From NCBI GenBank assembly GCA_046329585.1, contig JAXLUI010000001.1, positions 434,001-498,000 on the forward strand: a stretch of 64,000 nucleotides of DNA, written 5' to 3'. The notes below the pieces were generated by a model that worked only from the letters and a program-made list of their open reading frames with translations, was not told the DNA's origin and did not search any database. This stretch comes from DLKC01 sp002478885 (lineage in GTDB: Bacteria > Bacteroidota > Bacteroidia > Chitinophagales > Chitinophagaceae). Shown here one piece after another: positions 27,001-36,455 of this stretch; the first letter of the stretch is position 1; every line of letters begins with the position of its first letter. The translations under genes were made by a program, and so were the position numbers.

Positions 27001-29648
27001 AACAGTTTGATATTTTGATTCGTTTTACAAAAGTTTTTGATCTTACCTATACACGTTTCAATGATTTAAGACAAACCGAAGCGCAGGCGAGGGAAGCCCA
27101 AATACAATTAGCATTAGAAAGGGTGCGTGCAAGAACGATGGCAATGCAAAAGCAAAAAGACTTGTTTGATGTAGCAAATGCTTTCGGAGGGCAACTGGTA
27201 GCATTGGGCTTAAGAGTGGATTATATCTCCTTTATGTATGGGCCGATATCTAAAAAAAGAGATTGGAACCTGTGGGGATGTGTTCCGGATTTAGAAAACT
27301 CTGCCCAAAACAATATTATTCCTTACAAGCAAACAGCTTATTTTATAAAAACCGAAGAAAGCGTTGATAGATATGAAAACACCGGTAATCCGATACAGGT
27401 AAAAACGTTTACAAAAGAAGAGAAGAACGAATTTCTAGACCACTACTTTTCTGTTGCACAACCTTTGCCGGATGAATTTAAAAAACTTGTTTATGATGCA
27501 CCTGGCTCCTGCATTGTGGATGCCTTTTTAAACGAGGTTACCGTTTCTATTTGCAGGTATGATGCGCAAGAACATTACACAGAAGAACAGCTTGATATTT
27601 TTAAGCGGTTTTCTCAAGAGTTCAGGCAGGCATATATTCGTTTCCTTGATTTACAAAAAGCCGAATTACAGGTAAGAGAAGCACAGATTGAAGGAGCTTT
27701 GGAAAAAGTGCGCTCCCGTTCTTTAGCTATGCACAAAAGCGATGAAATAAAAAGTGTGGTAGCAATGGTGGTGGAAAAGATCACGGAGCTGAATATTGAG
27801 ATGAACGGAGGAGTTTCGCTTGCCACATTTATCCCCGGCTCAAAAGACCTGCTGCATTGGTTTTTGAACCCCGAACATTTTGATGAGCCATTGACCATGC
27901 ACCTTCCTTACTTCAGCAACCTCATTTATGATGACTGCATGGATGCAAGAGCAAAAGGAAATGAACTCTTTTCAAATGTTTATAATCTTACAAACAAAAA
28001 TGAGTACTTCAGTTATGCATTTGAGCACTCAGCGTTTAAGAACGTGCCGGAAGAATTGAAACAATGGATACTGGAACAACCTTATTTTGGTTTTTCGTTT
28101 GCCATTCAGAAAAACTCAGGCATTTTCCTGAATGATTATACAGGCAAATATTTCTCAAAAGAAACCAACAATATTCTGGTACGTTTTTCAAGGGTGTTTG
28201 AGCAGGCATATGTTCGTTTTCTCGATCTCCAAAAAGCAGAAGCACAAGTGCGGGAAGCACAAATAGAAATTGCCCTGGAAAGAGTAAGAGCAAGAACAAT
28301 GGCTATGCAAAAATCTGATGAGCTTTCCGGTACAGCTGCAGTTTTATTTCAGCAATTGATTGCATTGGATATTGCTCCAAATCGTCTGTATATCATTATT
28401 ACGAAAGAGAATAGTTCCCAAATGGAAGCTTGGGTAACTGATGAAGACGGAAGTAAAGTAAGCATGGGATTTAATGGTGATAACACGAAGAATGAAACGC
28501 TGCACAAAATGTACAATGGCTGGGTGCAAAAAAAGAAAACGCTTATCATTGATATGCAAGGTGAAGAATTGCAGCAATATTTTCATTACCTGCATAATGA
28601 ACTGAAAGTTCCTTTCAAAGGCGGACTGGATCAAAAAAGAAGGGTGCAGCATATTGCCTACTTCAGCCATGGGTTAATTGGTATGGCTTCTCCTGAAGAG
28701 CAACCAGCTGAAACCCTGGAATTGCTTGAACGATTTGCTTCTGTATTCAACCTTACGTTCACCCGTTTCAACGACCTTAAAGTTGCAGAAGCACATGCGT
28801 TGCAGGCAGAGCATGACCTTATTGAAATAAAAGCTGCCCGTAAAAAAGCCGAAGAGGCTTTGTCTGAACTGCAGGCAACACAAAAACAACTCATACAAAG
28901 TGAGAAGATGGCAAGCCTTGGAGAGCTCACCGCAGGCATTGCGCATGAGATACAGAACCCTTTGAACTTCGTCAATAATTTTTCAGACATCAATGCCGAA
29001 CTGATTGATGAACAAATCGAAGAATTAAAAGCCGGCAATATCAATGATGCGATAGACATTGCCCGGGACATTAAACAAAATGAAGCCAAGATCAACCATC
29101 ACGGCAGGCGTGCCGATGGTATTGTAAAAGGCATGTTACAGCATTCCCGCTCAGGCACCGGCGACAAGGAGCTTGCGAATATCAATAAACTGGCAGACGA
29201 ATACCTCCGCCTCTCCTACCATGGCATGAGATCGAAGGAGAAAGACTTTAATGCAGACATTAAAACAGCGTTTGATGAAACAACGGGCAACGTCAATATC
29301 GTGCCCCAGGATATTGGCAGGGTGCTGCTGAATCTCTACAACAATGCGTTTTATGCGGTGAATGAAAAGACAAAGCTGAAAATTTCAGACTTCAAGCCTG
29401 AAGTCTGTGTTACAACGAAAAAGACCAACGGCAGGATTGAGATAAGCGTGGCAGATAACGGCAATGGCATTCCGCAAAACATCGTTGACAAAATCTTCCA
29501 ACCATTTTTCACAACGAAGCCAACCGGTTCAGGGACGGGACTTGGTTTGAGTTTGAGTTATGATATTGTAAAGGCGCATGGCGGGGAAATAAGAGTGGAG
29601 ACAAAAATTGACGAAGGAACTGCATTTATTGTTCAATTACCTGTCTGA
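24090..29648 (+). CDS. Giant cytosolic histidine kinase with eight GAF-like modules
   Basis: A protein of 1852 residues without a signal peptide or membrane helix. After a helical start, eight modules of about 185 residues follow. Each opens with a helix of the form EAQIQLALERVRARTMAMQKSDEL (shown here in part; copies near residues 80, 265, 450, 634, 819, 1009, 1203 and 1395). Each then carries a mixed alpha/beta domain ending in a FKRFxKVFEQTYTRFLDLQKAEAQ helix. The domains look GAF-like, but the fold is inferred from pattern. The transmitter has His1619 in GIAHEIQNPLNFVNNFS, and NHHGRRADGIVKGMLQHSR. The last codon and stop (GTCTGA) coincide with the left end of a mini inverted-repeat cassette. 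It probably integrates several intracellular signals. Confidence 0.92.
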   Translation: MEQNIQSLIDLVTAKESLSPEEKAAMIAMLKETDKQLTVTAFKLDRTEKVKRTTAILLEETIEELENKRKAIEAQNRELEIEAALERVRAIAMGMNKAEDMPDVCKTISQQLQLLDVKEIRNVQTAIFYEDRGTYMNYEYYAKHDKTITTETSYTNHGIHQAFADQMLKGKGEFYATHINDADVKDWIAYQKTTNVFIDTYLETATSLNYYWYSLGPVALGISTYKPLQEQETDLFKRFLKVFELSYTRYLDIEKAAIQAREAQIQLALERVRARTMAMQKSDELLETAELLFDQLRQLGAELQGVAFAICDENSQMVQKWTSIGVFSVPCNIEPGEEGMYQAWKNQSGMYEEVYDGEKIKRYYELFMEIPEFRQGIQKFIASGYPLPTWQKNHAVVFKHGYLLIITTKPFNETAIFLRFGKVFEQTYTRFLDLQKAEMQAKEARIQLALERARAQSMIMQHSKELDDTLRVFHEQVLQLNIPSAFSFLWLPDEPESNHIFWAAWAENNLFRSKAISYPLDRNEPATAQCLIDWKSDEPVVSYHVPPGGVANYFAAWSELIAGVEQLKPEYFSDGLYYVEAFMKYGCFGVMVKHPLQEAEKKILERFAIEFERAYTRFLDLQKAEAQAREAQIQLALERVRARTMAMQSSEELAEVSFLLNKQVVELGIPTRGCAFNIYGKHESTEWFSNLEGTLPTYKIPREKIFLQYYEAGQRGETLLIEAFDKKRIKQHYDYLHSLHLLGNDEEVVEKIRNAMPDSQVDHVAYFKYGYLLFITLAPAPESHDIFKRFAKEFEQTYTRFLDLQRAEAQVREAQIEAALERIRSKAMAMQNSNDLDALISHLFYESTKLDFVLDRCIVMIVEPETLDTTWVLSNPETPSEPTNHLVRYHEYKPYLAYIDAWKNRTEKWLYMLEGDEKKNWDQHLFYQTELSKLPEPVKQGMQVLKSIRLNSSFSNFGSITLSSFEPLSEQQFDILIRFTKVFDLTYTRFNDLRQTEAQAREAQIQLALERVRARTMAMQKQKDLFDVANAFGGQLVALGLRVDYISFMYGPISKKRDWNLWGCVPDLENSAQNNIIPYKQTAYFIKTEESVDRYENTGNPIQVKTFTKEEKNEFLDHYFSVAQPLPDEFKKLVYDAPGSCIVDAFLNEVTVSICRYDAQEHYTEEQLDIFKRFSQEFRQAYIRFLDLQKAELQVREAQIEGALEKVRSRSLAMHKSDEIKSVVAMVVEKITELNIEMNGGVSLATFIPGSKDLLHWFLNPEHFDEPLTMHLPYFSNLIYDDCMDARAKGNELFSNVYNLTNKNEYFSYAFEHSAFKNVPEELKQWILEQPYFGFSFAIQKNSGIFLNDYTGKYFSKETNNILVRFSRVFEQAYVRFLDLQKAEAQVREAQIEIALERVRARTMAMQKSDELSGTAAVLFQQLIALDIAPNRLYIIITKENSSQMEAWVTDEDGSKVSMGFNGDNTKNETLHKMYNGWVQKKKTLIIDMQGEELQQYFHYLHNELKVPFKGGLDQKRRVQHIAYFSHGLIGMASPEEQPAETLELLERFASVFNLTFTRFNDLKVAEAHALQAEHDLIEIKAARKKAEEALSELQATQKQLIQSEKMASLGELTAGIAHEIQNPLNFVNNFSDINAELIDEQIEELKAGNINDAIDIARDIKQNEAKINHHGRRADGIVKGMLQHSRSGTGDKELANINKLADEYLRLSYHGMRSKEKDFNADIKTAFDETTGNVNIVPQDIGRVLLNLYNNAFYAVNEKTKLKISDFKPEVCVTTKKTNGRIEISVADNGNGIPQNIVDKIFQPFFTTKPTGSGTGLGLSLSYDIVKAHGGEIRVETKIDEGTAFIVQLPV

Positions 29649-29757
29649 ATGAAGGGTTAAAAGGATTACACTGATTTTGTACGACTAAAGTAAAATATAA
29701 AGAGAAGACCCGTTCTTTAAAATGAAATCTGTACATCGGTGCAATGTGGTTCAGACA
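29642..29757 (+). mobile_element. Gene-less, degenerate copy of the GxxExxY cassette
   Basis: It is bounded by TGTCTGAA at 29642 and its exact reverse complement TTCAGACA ending at 29757. Inside are recognisable remnants: GATTACACTGATTTT, TAAAATATAAAGA (the start of the GxxExxY gene with the ATG lost) and GAAATCTGTACATCGGTG. Its left end supplies the stop codon of the kinase before it. Confidence 0.65.
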
Positions 29758-29850
29758 GTGGATGATATTGTAAAAGCGCATGTTGGAGTGATAACAGTGG
29801 AGACAAAAGTTGATGAAGGAACGGCATTGATAATTGTGTTACCGGATTAA
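29758..29850 (+). pseudogene. Orphan kinase 3' end (30 codons)
   Basis: An open frame DDIVKAHVGVITVETKVDEG...IIVLPD ending in TAA. It corresponds to the last 30 codons of the array kinases and begins at the Tyr/Asp-Ile-Val-Lys-Ala-His position directly after the cassette. It lacks a start and upstream catalytic parts, so it cannot be functional on its own. Confidence 0.8.
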
Positions 29851-29854
29851 CTAT

Positions 29855-32031
29855 ATGAAACATTCAATATTTACATTAGCGCTATTTTACTTTTTTAATC
29901 TTGCCTCTGCACAGGACGTGCTTCACATTGAAAGCATACCAACGCAGGTTTCAGCATTTCAGACCGGGGTAGGAATTCCTTTGAACACAGGTTGGAAATG
30001 GAAAGACGGAGATTCTTTAGCCTGGAGTCGACCTGATTTTGATGACCATTTATGGCAACCTATTAATCCACTACTCGATGTACACGATTCTTTGCCACAA
30101 TTACCAAAAAGTTCAGTTTTCTGGCTTAGAACGCTATTTATACTGAATACTGCAATTCAAAAAAGACAATTGGCCTTACTTATTCAGCAAACGGGGGCAT
30201 CTGAAGTCTATTTGAATGGCGAGTTAATAAAAAGTTTTGGCATTATTAATACAGATCCGGGTAAGACGTTTGCATATAATCCGGCGTTTCTTCCCGTTTT
30301 ATTGCCTGTAAACAATAAGGATACGCAGGTGCTTGCGATAAGGTACCTGTTAGATAAAAATGCACACTATACAAAGGCATTTGCGACCACTAACCCACTG
30401 TTCGAAGCGAAACTTCAGTATGCCAGTGAAGCTACCTCGAATTATTACTTAAATATCCAATTACTTAATAATTATTACTTTTTTGCAACAGGACTTTTCT
30501 TTCTGCTCGCGCTCATACACGTAAGCTATTATTTTTTTCAAAAAGCACAGAGAGCGAACCTATTTTTTGCGTTATATGCATTGTGTTATATCGCTTTTAT
30601 TCAGAGTTCTGTAGTAATAGATACACATATAGTAAGCGATAAGTATTATGCCCTAACCACAGGCCTACTGTTAATCATTATAATTGGCCCGCTATTACTA
30701 ACAGCCATTTATGAATTATTACATGCAAAAAAGGATTGGATTTACAAAACACTTCTCTTGTTTTCGGGCATTTCTGCAATTATGTATTTCTGGCAATATG
30801 AATGGGGCTGGCATGCAGGCGCAGACATAATGAGTTTGCTCATACAGATCGCCATTGTTAGAATCGTTTTTAAGGCTGTATACCAGAAGAAAAAAGGAGC
30901 GCGGATATTGGCTGTTGGATCGATTATTTTTTTAATATCATTTGGGCTATTTATATTAATCAGTCTTTTTTCTCCCCAAAATCTTCTATTGATGAATTTA
31001 TTTTTTGTGTTTGGTGTGTTAAGCATCCCATTGGCAACTTCTATTTACCTGGGCCTGGAATTCGGATTTTTGAATTTCGCACTACAAGGGAAATTGGTAG
31101 AAGTAAGCGAATTGTCCATAAAAAATATTAACCAGGAAAAAGAAAAACAGCAGATCCTTGCCAACCAAAACGAAACACTTGAAAAACAGGTAGCAGAAAG
31201 AACCGCTGAACTACAACAATCACTACAAAACCTTAAGTCGACCCAGGCCCAACTCATCCAATCTGAAAAAATGGCTTCTCTTGGAGAACTCACCGCCGGC
31301 ATTACCCATGAGATACAGAACCCTTTAAACTTCGTGAATAATTTTTCCGATGTTAATACCGAATTGATCGGAGAATTAAAAGAAGAACTGGCAGCCGGTA
31401 ACATGCAACTGGCAACTGAAATAGCTGATGACATTCAACAGAATGAAGCCAAGATCAACCACCACGGCAAACGTGCAGACGCCATCGTAAAAGGTATGCT
31501 GCAACATTCAAGAACAAGCACGGGTGAAAAAGAAGCGACGGATATCAATAAGCTCGCAGATGAATATTTACGCCTCGCCTACCAGATGAAAAAGCTAAAG
31601 ACAATGCATTCAATACGGAGATAAAAACGGAGTTTGATGCATCCATCAACACACGATATGTGCCGCAGGATATTGGCCGATGTTGCTGAACGCTACAATG
31701 CGTTTTACGCAGTCAATGAAAAGGCGAAATTCAAGGTGCGGGCTACAAGCCGGAAGTATGTGTTACAATGAAAAAGATCAACGGCAGGATTGAGATTAGT
31801 GTCCGTGATAATGGCAATGGTATCCCGCAAAATATCGTTGACAAAGTCTTTCAGCCCTTTTTCACTACAAAGCCAACCGGAAGTGGAACCGGACTGGGAT
31901 TGAGTTTGAGTTATGATATAGTGAAGGCGCATGGTGGGGAAATAAAAGTAATTAGCAAGTTGACAGAAGGAAATCCCGGGCAATCCGGGAAAGGGGAAGG
32001 AAGTGAATTTATTGTTGTGTTACCAACTTAA
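29855..32031 (+). pseudogene. Sensor histidine kinase with extracytoplasmic beta domain and 7TM sensor, broken in the ATPase domain
   Basis: The first 577 codons are intact. They comprise a signal peptide (LALFYFFNLASAQ), a jelly-roll-like sensor (residues about 30-190, with FWLRTLFIL and GASEVYLNGELIKSFG) and about seven membrane helices (about 200-415). The coiled coil and His485 in GITHEIQNPLNFVNNFS follow. That H-box has Thr where every paralogue has Ala. From about 31585 several small deletions shift the frame: the N-box region is damaged, and the frame resumes at 31768 with the DNGNGIPQNIVDK...FFTTKPTGSGTGLGLSLSYDIVKAHGG part. The damage begins exactly where the indel-dense stretch starts, so it may be an assembly error and the gene may be intact in the cell. 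Confidence 0.8.
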
Positions 32032-32036
32032 GCATG

Positions 32037-32167
32037 AAACTTTGGTTGCGCGACAGTGCCGGCTTATCCGGCATCACACACTTCAACGTTCTCCTTACTG
32101 CTGAACAAAGAACAAGGCGAACAAGTGAGCCCTTCTTCCACTGGAAGAAACGAAGACAACGAAGCCG
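32037..32167 (+). repeat. Palindromic element with a nested stem-loop in each arm
   Basis: The left arm GTTGCG is interrupted by CGACAG and the hairpin TGCCGG-CTTAT-CCGGCA (32057-32073), then continues TCACACACTTCAACG. The right arm ACAAGTGAG is interrupted by the hairpin TTCTTCC-ACT-GGAAGAA (32133-32149), then ends ACAACGAAGCC. Both insertions are palindromes of unrelated sequence. Confidence 0.75.
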
Positions 32168-32254
32168 ATAGTAGAATCATAGCCGGTAAAATAATTATCA
32201 AACGAATAAAAGCGGTTACGACCTTGTTTTGTAGGAATAAATAAATTTTTTACT

Positions 32255-34222
32255 GATGGAAAATCATTTTTCTGTTCTTCTTTCTATTGATATGCTGCTC
32301 AATAACAGATGCACAAACTGACAGTATTATTTATTACCGAAAAGCCCTGCAAAGCGAAACGGATGACAATGAAAAAGTAGATATAATGAACAGGCTCGGC
32401 TTTAAATATCTTTTCACAAAAGTTGATCCTTCTCTCTATTACGGGCAGGAAGCATTAAAGCTTTCGCAACTTGAGGGCTATAAAAAGGGGAAATGTCCGC
32501 TTATGAATTATTGACAAGAGGCATGCGTGGACTTGAAAATTACAGTGAAGCATTAAAGTATTCATTGCTAAATCTAAAAATGAGTGAATCGTTGAAAGAT
32601 ACAATTCTATATTTTTTGCCAGGCGAGGGATCATGTGGACATATGCTGAGTTAGGTGACAGGAATAAAAGCTTCGAATATGCTTCACTGCTTGTGGAATT
32701 ACTGAACTCACACGCGATAAAGAATCAGAGTAACGGAGAAAGGTTTAGTGAAATGGCGTACAGGTTTTCTTGGAAATCAGTTTGAAACAATTGGTAATAA
32801 GGATTCTGCTTTAAAAAATATTACAACCTCTCGCATGTATTCGCCATAAGCTTAGGCGATCCTGAATCGTTGGCATTAAACGCAGGAACATTGGCTGATT
32901 ATTTTTTGGTTCAGAACAATATTGATTCTGCATTTACTTATTATCATACAAGTATTGTAAACGCACAAAAAGTATTTCGAAATGATATTTTAAATGAAGC
33001 TTATATAGGTATCGCGGGGACTTTCCTTAAAACAGGAAATGCAGATTCTGCCTGATTTATGCGAGAAAGGCACTGGAAATGTCGAGCAGTGTACCCGATA
33101 CATCGAAGATGAAAACGTCTGCCAAATTAATGTCCGGTATTTTTAAATTTCAAAACAGGACTGACAGTGCCTATAAATACCTTAAATATGTTGACACACT
33201 AAATGAACTGCTTGTTGTACAGGATAAGATTAAAAAAGCGCAGGAATTTCTGTTTGCCAAAACACTGCAGGATCAACAGGTAGAAAACGCGAAGGCCCAG
33301 GCAGCAGCACAATATGTGAAAGCAATAAGAAAATATTATTGCTCCTGAGCTGGCAAATTGTTATTATTGCCGCATTGCTGCTTTACCGGAACAGTAAGCA
33401 AAAACAAAATGACGCCATAAAGATCAAAGAGGCATATGACCAGTTAAAATCCACACAAGTTCAACTCATCCAATCTGAAAAAAATGGCTTCTCTTGGAGA
33501 ACTCACCGCCGGCATTGCCCATGAGATACAGAACCCTTTAAACTTCGTGAATAATTTTTCCGATGTTAATACCGAATTGATCGGAGAATTAAAAGAAGAA
33601 CTGGCAGCCGGTAACATGCAACTGGCAACTGAAATAGCTGATGACATTCAACAGAATGAAGCCAAGATCAACCACCACGGCAAACGTGCAGACGCCATCG
33701 TAAAAGGCATGCTGCAACATTCAAGAACAAGCACGGTGAAAAAGAAGACTGATATCAATAAGCTCGCAGATGAATACTTACGCCTCGCCTACCAGGGGAT
33801 GAGGGCTAAAGACAATGCATTCAATACGGAGATAAAAAACGGAGTTTGATGCATCCATCGGCAACATCAATATCGTGCCGCAGGATATTGGCCGGGTGTT
33901 GCTGAAATCTGTACAACAACGCGTTTTATGCAGTGAATGAAAGGCAAAAGGCGGAAGGTGAAAGGTATAATGCAGAAGTTTCTGTAACAACGAAAAAAAT
34001 CAACAATAAAATTGAAAATACGCGTTGCTGATAACGGCAGGGGCATTCCTGAGAAGATAAAAGGGAAATATTTCCATTCTTTACAACCAAACCAACAGGC
34101 TCAGGAACAGGACTGGGTTTGAGTTTGAGCTATGAGATATTATAAAAGCGCATGGCGGACAAATAACAGGGGAAAGCCAGGAAGGCGAAGGAACAGCATT
34201 TATTATTGTGTTACCGGCCGTA
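32255..34222 (+). pseudogene. TPR-type sensor histidine kinase, multiply frameshifted
   Basis: Read across frames, the segment encodes a signal peptide (KIIFLFFFLLICCSITDAQ), a TPR-type sensor, the YRNSKQKQND linker and the usual transmitter with GIAHEIQNPLNFVNNFS. Frames break near 32265, 32510, 32640, 33055, 33345, 33480, 33735, 33838, 33905, 34015 and 34060. The breaks are mostly single-base gains or losses. The core from 33482 to 33720 is almost identical to that of the kinase before it, apart from such indels. It lies wholly within the indel-dense stretch, so decay and sequencing error cannot be told apart. Confidence 0.75.
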
Positions 34223-34235
34223 AGAAGAACTATTA

Positions 34236-34345
34236 AACTTTACTTGCATCGCACACTTGTACGCTTTGTTCCATACTGAACAGGAAGTAAAAGTGAGTGA
34301 CACCTACCTTCCGGTAGACAGGCAACAGAGATGCCATTTGCACCA
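34236..34345 (+). repeat. Palindromic element with a nested stem-loop in the right arm
   Basis: Left arm TTGCATCGCACACTTGTAC at 34244-34262. The right arm AAGTGAGTGACAC (34291-34303) is followed by the hairpin CTACC-TTCC-GGTAG (34304-34317) and then GACAGGCAACAGAGATGCC. Confidence 0.75.
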
Positions 34346-34399
34346 AAGCCGAAAACTTAAAACTGTATTTGTATTTCAATTGACCATTAAAATAAATTG

Positions 34400-36385
34400 A
34401 TGATAAAAAAAGTTATTTTAACTATTCTGCTTAACCATGCATGCGTAATAGTTTTCAGCCAATTTGCGAGCTTAGAGGAATTAAACAATTATAAGCAGCA
34501 GCTATCCTTTGTAAAAGAAGACAGTTCCCGGGTATTGATGATGGCATACCTGAGTTTACATTATGGCATTTGGAATCCCGATTCGGAGCTGTTTATGGTC
34601 AAAAGGCGCTCGCATTGGCCAAGCAGATAAAATTTAAAAGAGGAGAAGCAAGGGCGCTTATAGGGTTGGCCAGGGCTTCTGATATTCAGGAATGATTTGC
34701 CAAAATCTCTAGAATATGCATTTCAGGTAATAGCAATTGCTGAAGAGAATAACTATTTGCTGGAAAAAGCCATGTGCTACACTGACCATGCATACGATTT
34801 AAGTCAATTAGAAGGTAATCTTACGGAGGATAGTTATCTTAAGCAGGCAGAGCTTATTTATGGAACATTAGGAAATGATCACGATACAGATTATTGGAAC
34901 GTTTTCAATAGAATGCGTTTAGCAACAGGTTTTTTTATGCAAACCCAAATGATTCAACTTTAAGATTAATACAAAACCTGGTTAACTCAACATTGAATTC
35001 AGAATACTGGCAACCCGTTCTTTTGAGAACGCTTGCGGAAGCTCAAATGCAATTAGGCAAAAAAATGAGTTGGCATTAAATAATTTGAAACAGGTTGCAG
35101 ATATAGTAAAAAATGTAAAGAATTACTATCAATTGGCTTATACTTATACAGACTTGTCTTCAATTTACAGAGCTATGCACAACAAAGATTCAAGTATTTA
35201 TTTTGCCGGATTGGGTTTTGCAGAAGCGCAACATGTTGGAATGAGAGAATCTGTAATAGCTGCCAGTAAGTTGCTGGTTGAACAGTATGAATCTGTAGAC
35301 CTGAAAAAAGCACTTTACTACAGCAAGATGCACGATTCGCTTAATGAAATTGTGTATGGTGAAGAAAAAGTAAAGAGCCTGCAAAAAACGATATCGCAGG
35401 AGCAGCAGCGACAAAGAAATAAAGAAGTTGAGCAAATTGCCTACCAAAACAATTTGAAACAATTTGGATTACTCAGTGGTATGGGAATTTTCTTGCTGGT
35501 TGCCTTTATACTTTACCGAAACAACCGACAAAAACAGAGGTAAATACCCAATTGCAAAACACTTTAACACAACTCAAATCCACACAAGTTCAACTCATAC
35601 AATCGGAAAAACTCGCTTCGCTTGGAGAGCTCACAGCAGGCATTGCACACGAAATTCAAAAAACCCTTTAAACTTCGTGAATAATTTTTCCGATGTTAAT
35701 ACCCGAATTGATCGGAGAATTAAAAGAAGAACTGGTAGCCGGTAACATGCAACTGGCAAGTCTGAAATAGCTGATGACATTCAACAGAATGAAGCCAAGA
35801 TCAACCACCACGGCAAACGTGCAGACGCCATCGTAAAAGGCATGCTACAGCATTCAAGATTAAGTACGGGTGAAAAAGAAGCGACAGATATCAATAAACT
35901 GGCGGATGAATATTTACGCCTCGCCTACCAGGGCATGCGGGCCAAAAGACAAATGCATTCCAATACGGAGATAAAAGCGGAGTTTGATGAATCCATCGGC
36001 AACATCAATATCGTGCCGCAAGATATTGGCCGGGTGCTGCTGAACCTTTACAACAATGCGTTTTACGCAGTCAATGAAAAAGGCAAAGCTGCAAGCCGCA
36101 GGATACAAGCCGGAGGTATGTGTTACAATGAAAAAGATCAACGGCAGGATTGAGATTAGTGTCCGTGATAATGGCAATGGTATCCCGCAAAATATCAAAG
36201 TCTTTCAGCCCTTTTCACCACCAAACCAACCGGTTCAGGCACAGGGCTGGGTTTGAGTTTGGAGTTATGATATCGTGAAAGCACATGGCGGGGAAATAAA
36301 AGTAATTAGTAAAGTTGACGAAGGAAATCCCGGGCAATCCGGGAAAGGAAAAGGAAGCGAATTTATTGTTGTGTTACCTGTCTGA
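34400..36385 (+). pseudogene. TPR-type sensor histidine kinase, multiply frameshifted
   Basis: It begins with a signal peptide (KKVILTILLNHACVIVFSQ) and a TPR-type sensor very similar in plan to the intact kinase at 42920: both have SLQKT and EQDRQR/EQQRQR linkers and a FILYRNNRQKQR membrane exit. Frames break near 34600, 34680, 34950, 35063, 35540, 35660, 35705, 35760, 35950, 36080 and 36200. The transmitter motifs GELTAGIAHEIQ, NHHGKRADAIVKGMLQHSR and QDIGRVLLNLYNNAFYAV are all recognisable across the frames. The stop (GTCTGA) coincides with the left end of a cassette remnant. As with its neighbours, the damage may be assembly error. Confidence 0.75.
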
Positions 36386-36446
36386 ATCACGGATGAAAAA
36401 AGATTAAAAGACTACACAGATTTTCTTATGACTGAATTAAAATATA
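36379..36446 (+). mobile_element. Left-end remnant of the GxxExxY cassette
   Basis: TGTCTGAATCACGGAT at 36379 is followed by a diverged left inverted repeat and ATGACTGAATTAAAATATA, the first codons of the GxxExxY gene. The cassette then stops abruptly and the next kinase starts 10 bases later. No right inverted repeat is present. Confidence 0.65.
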
Positions 36447-36455
36447 TGGATTGAC

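Noticed and set aside
33444..33647. Recurrent minus-strand open frames opposite every kinase H-box
   Set aside because: They are mirror frames of the conserved core; their similarity to one another simply follows from the similarity of the kinases.
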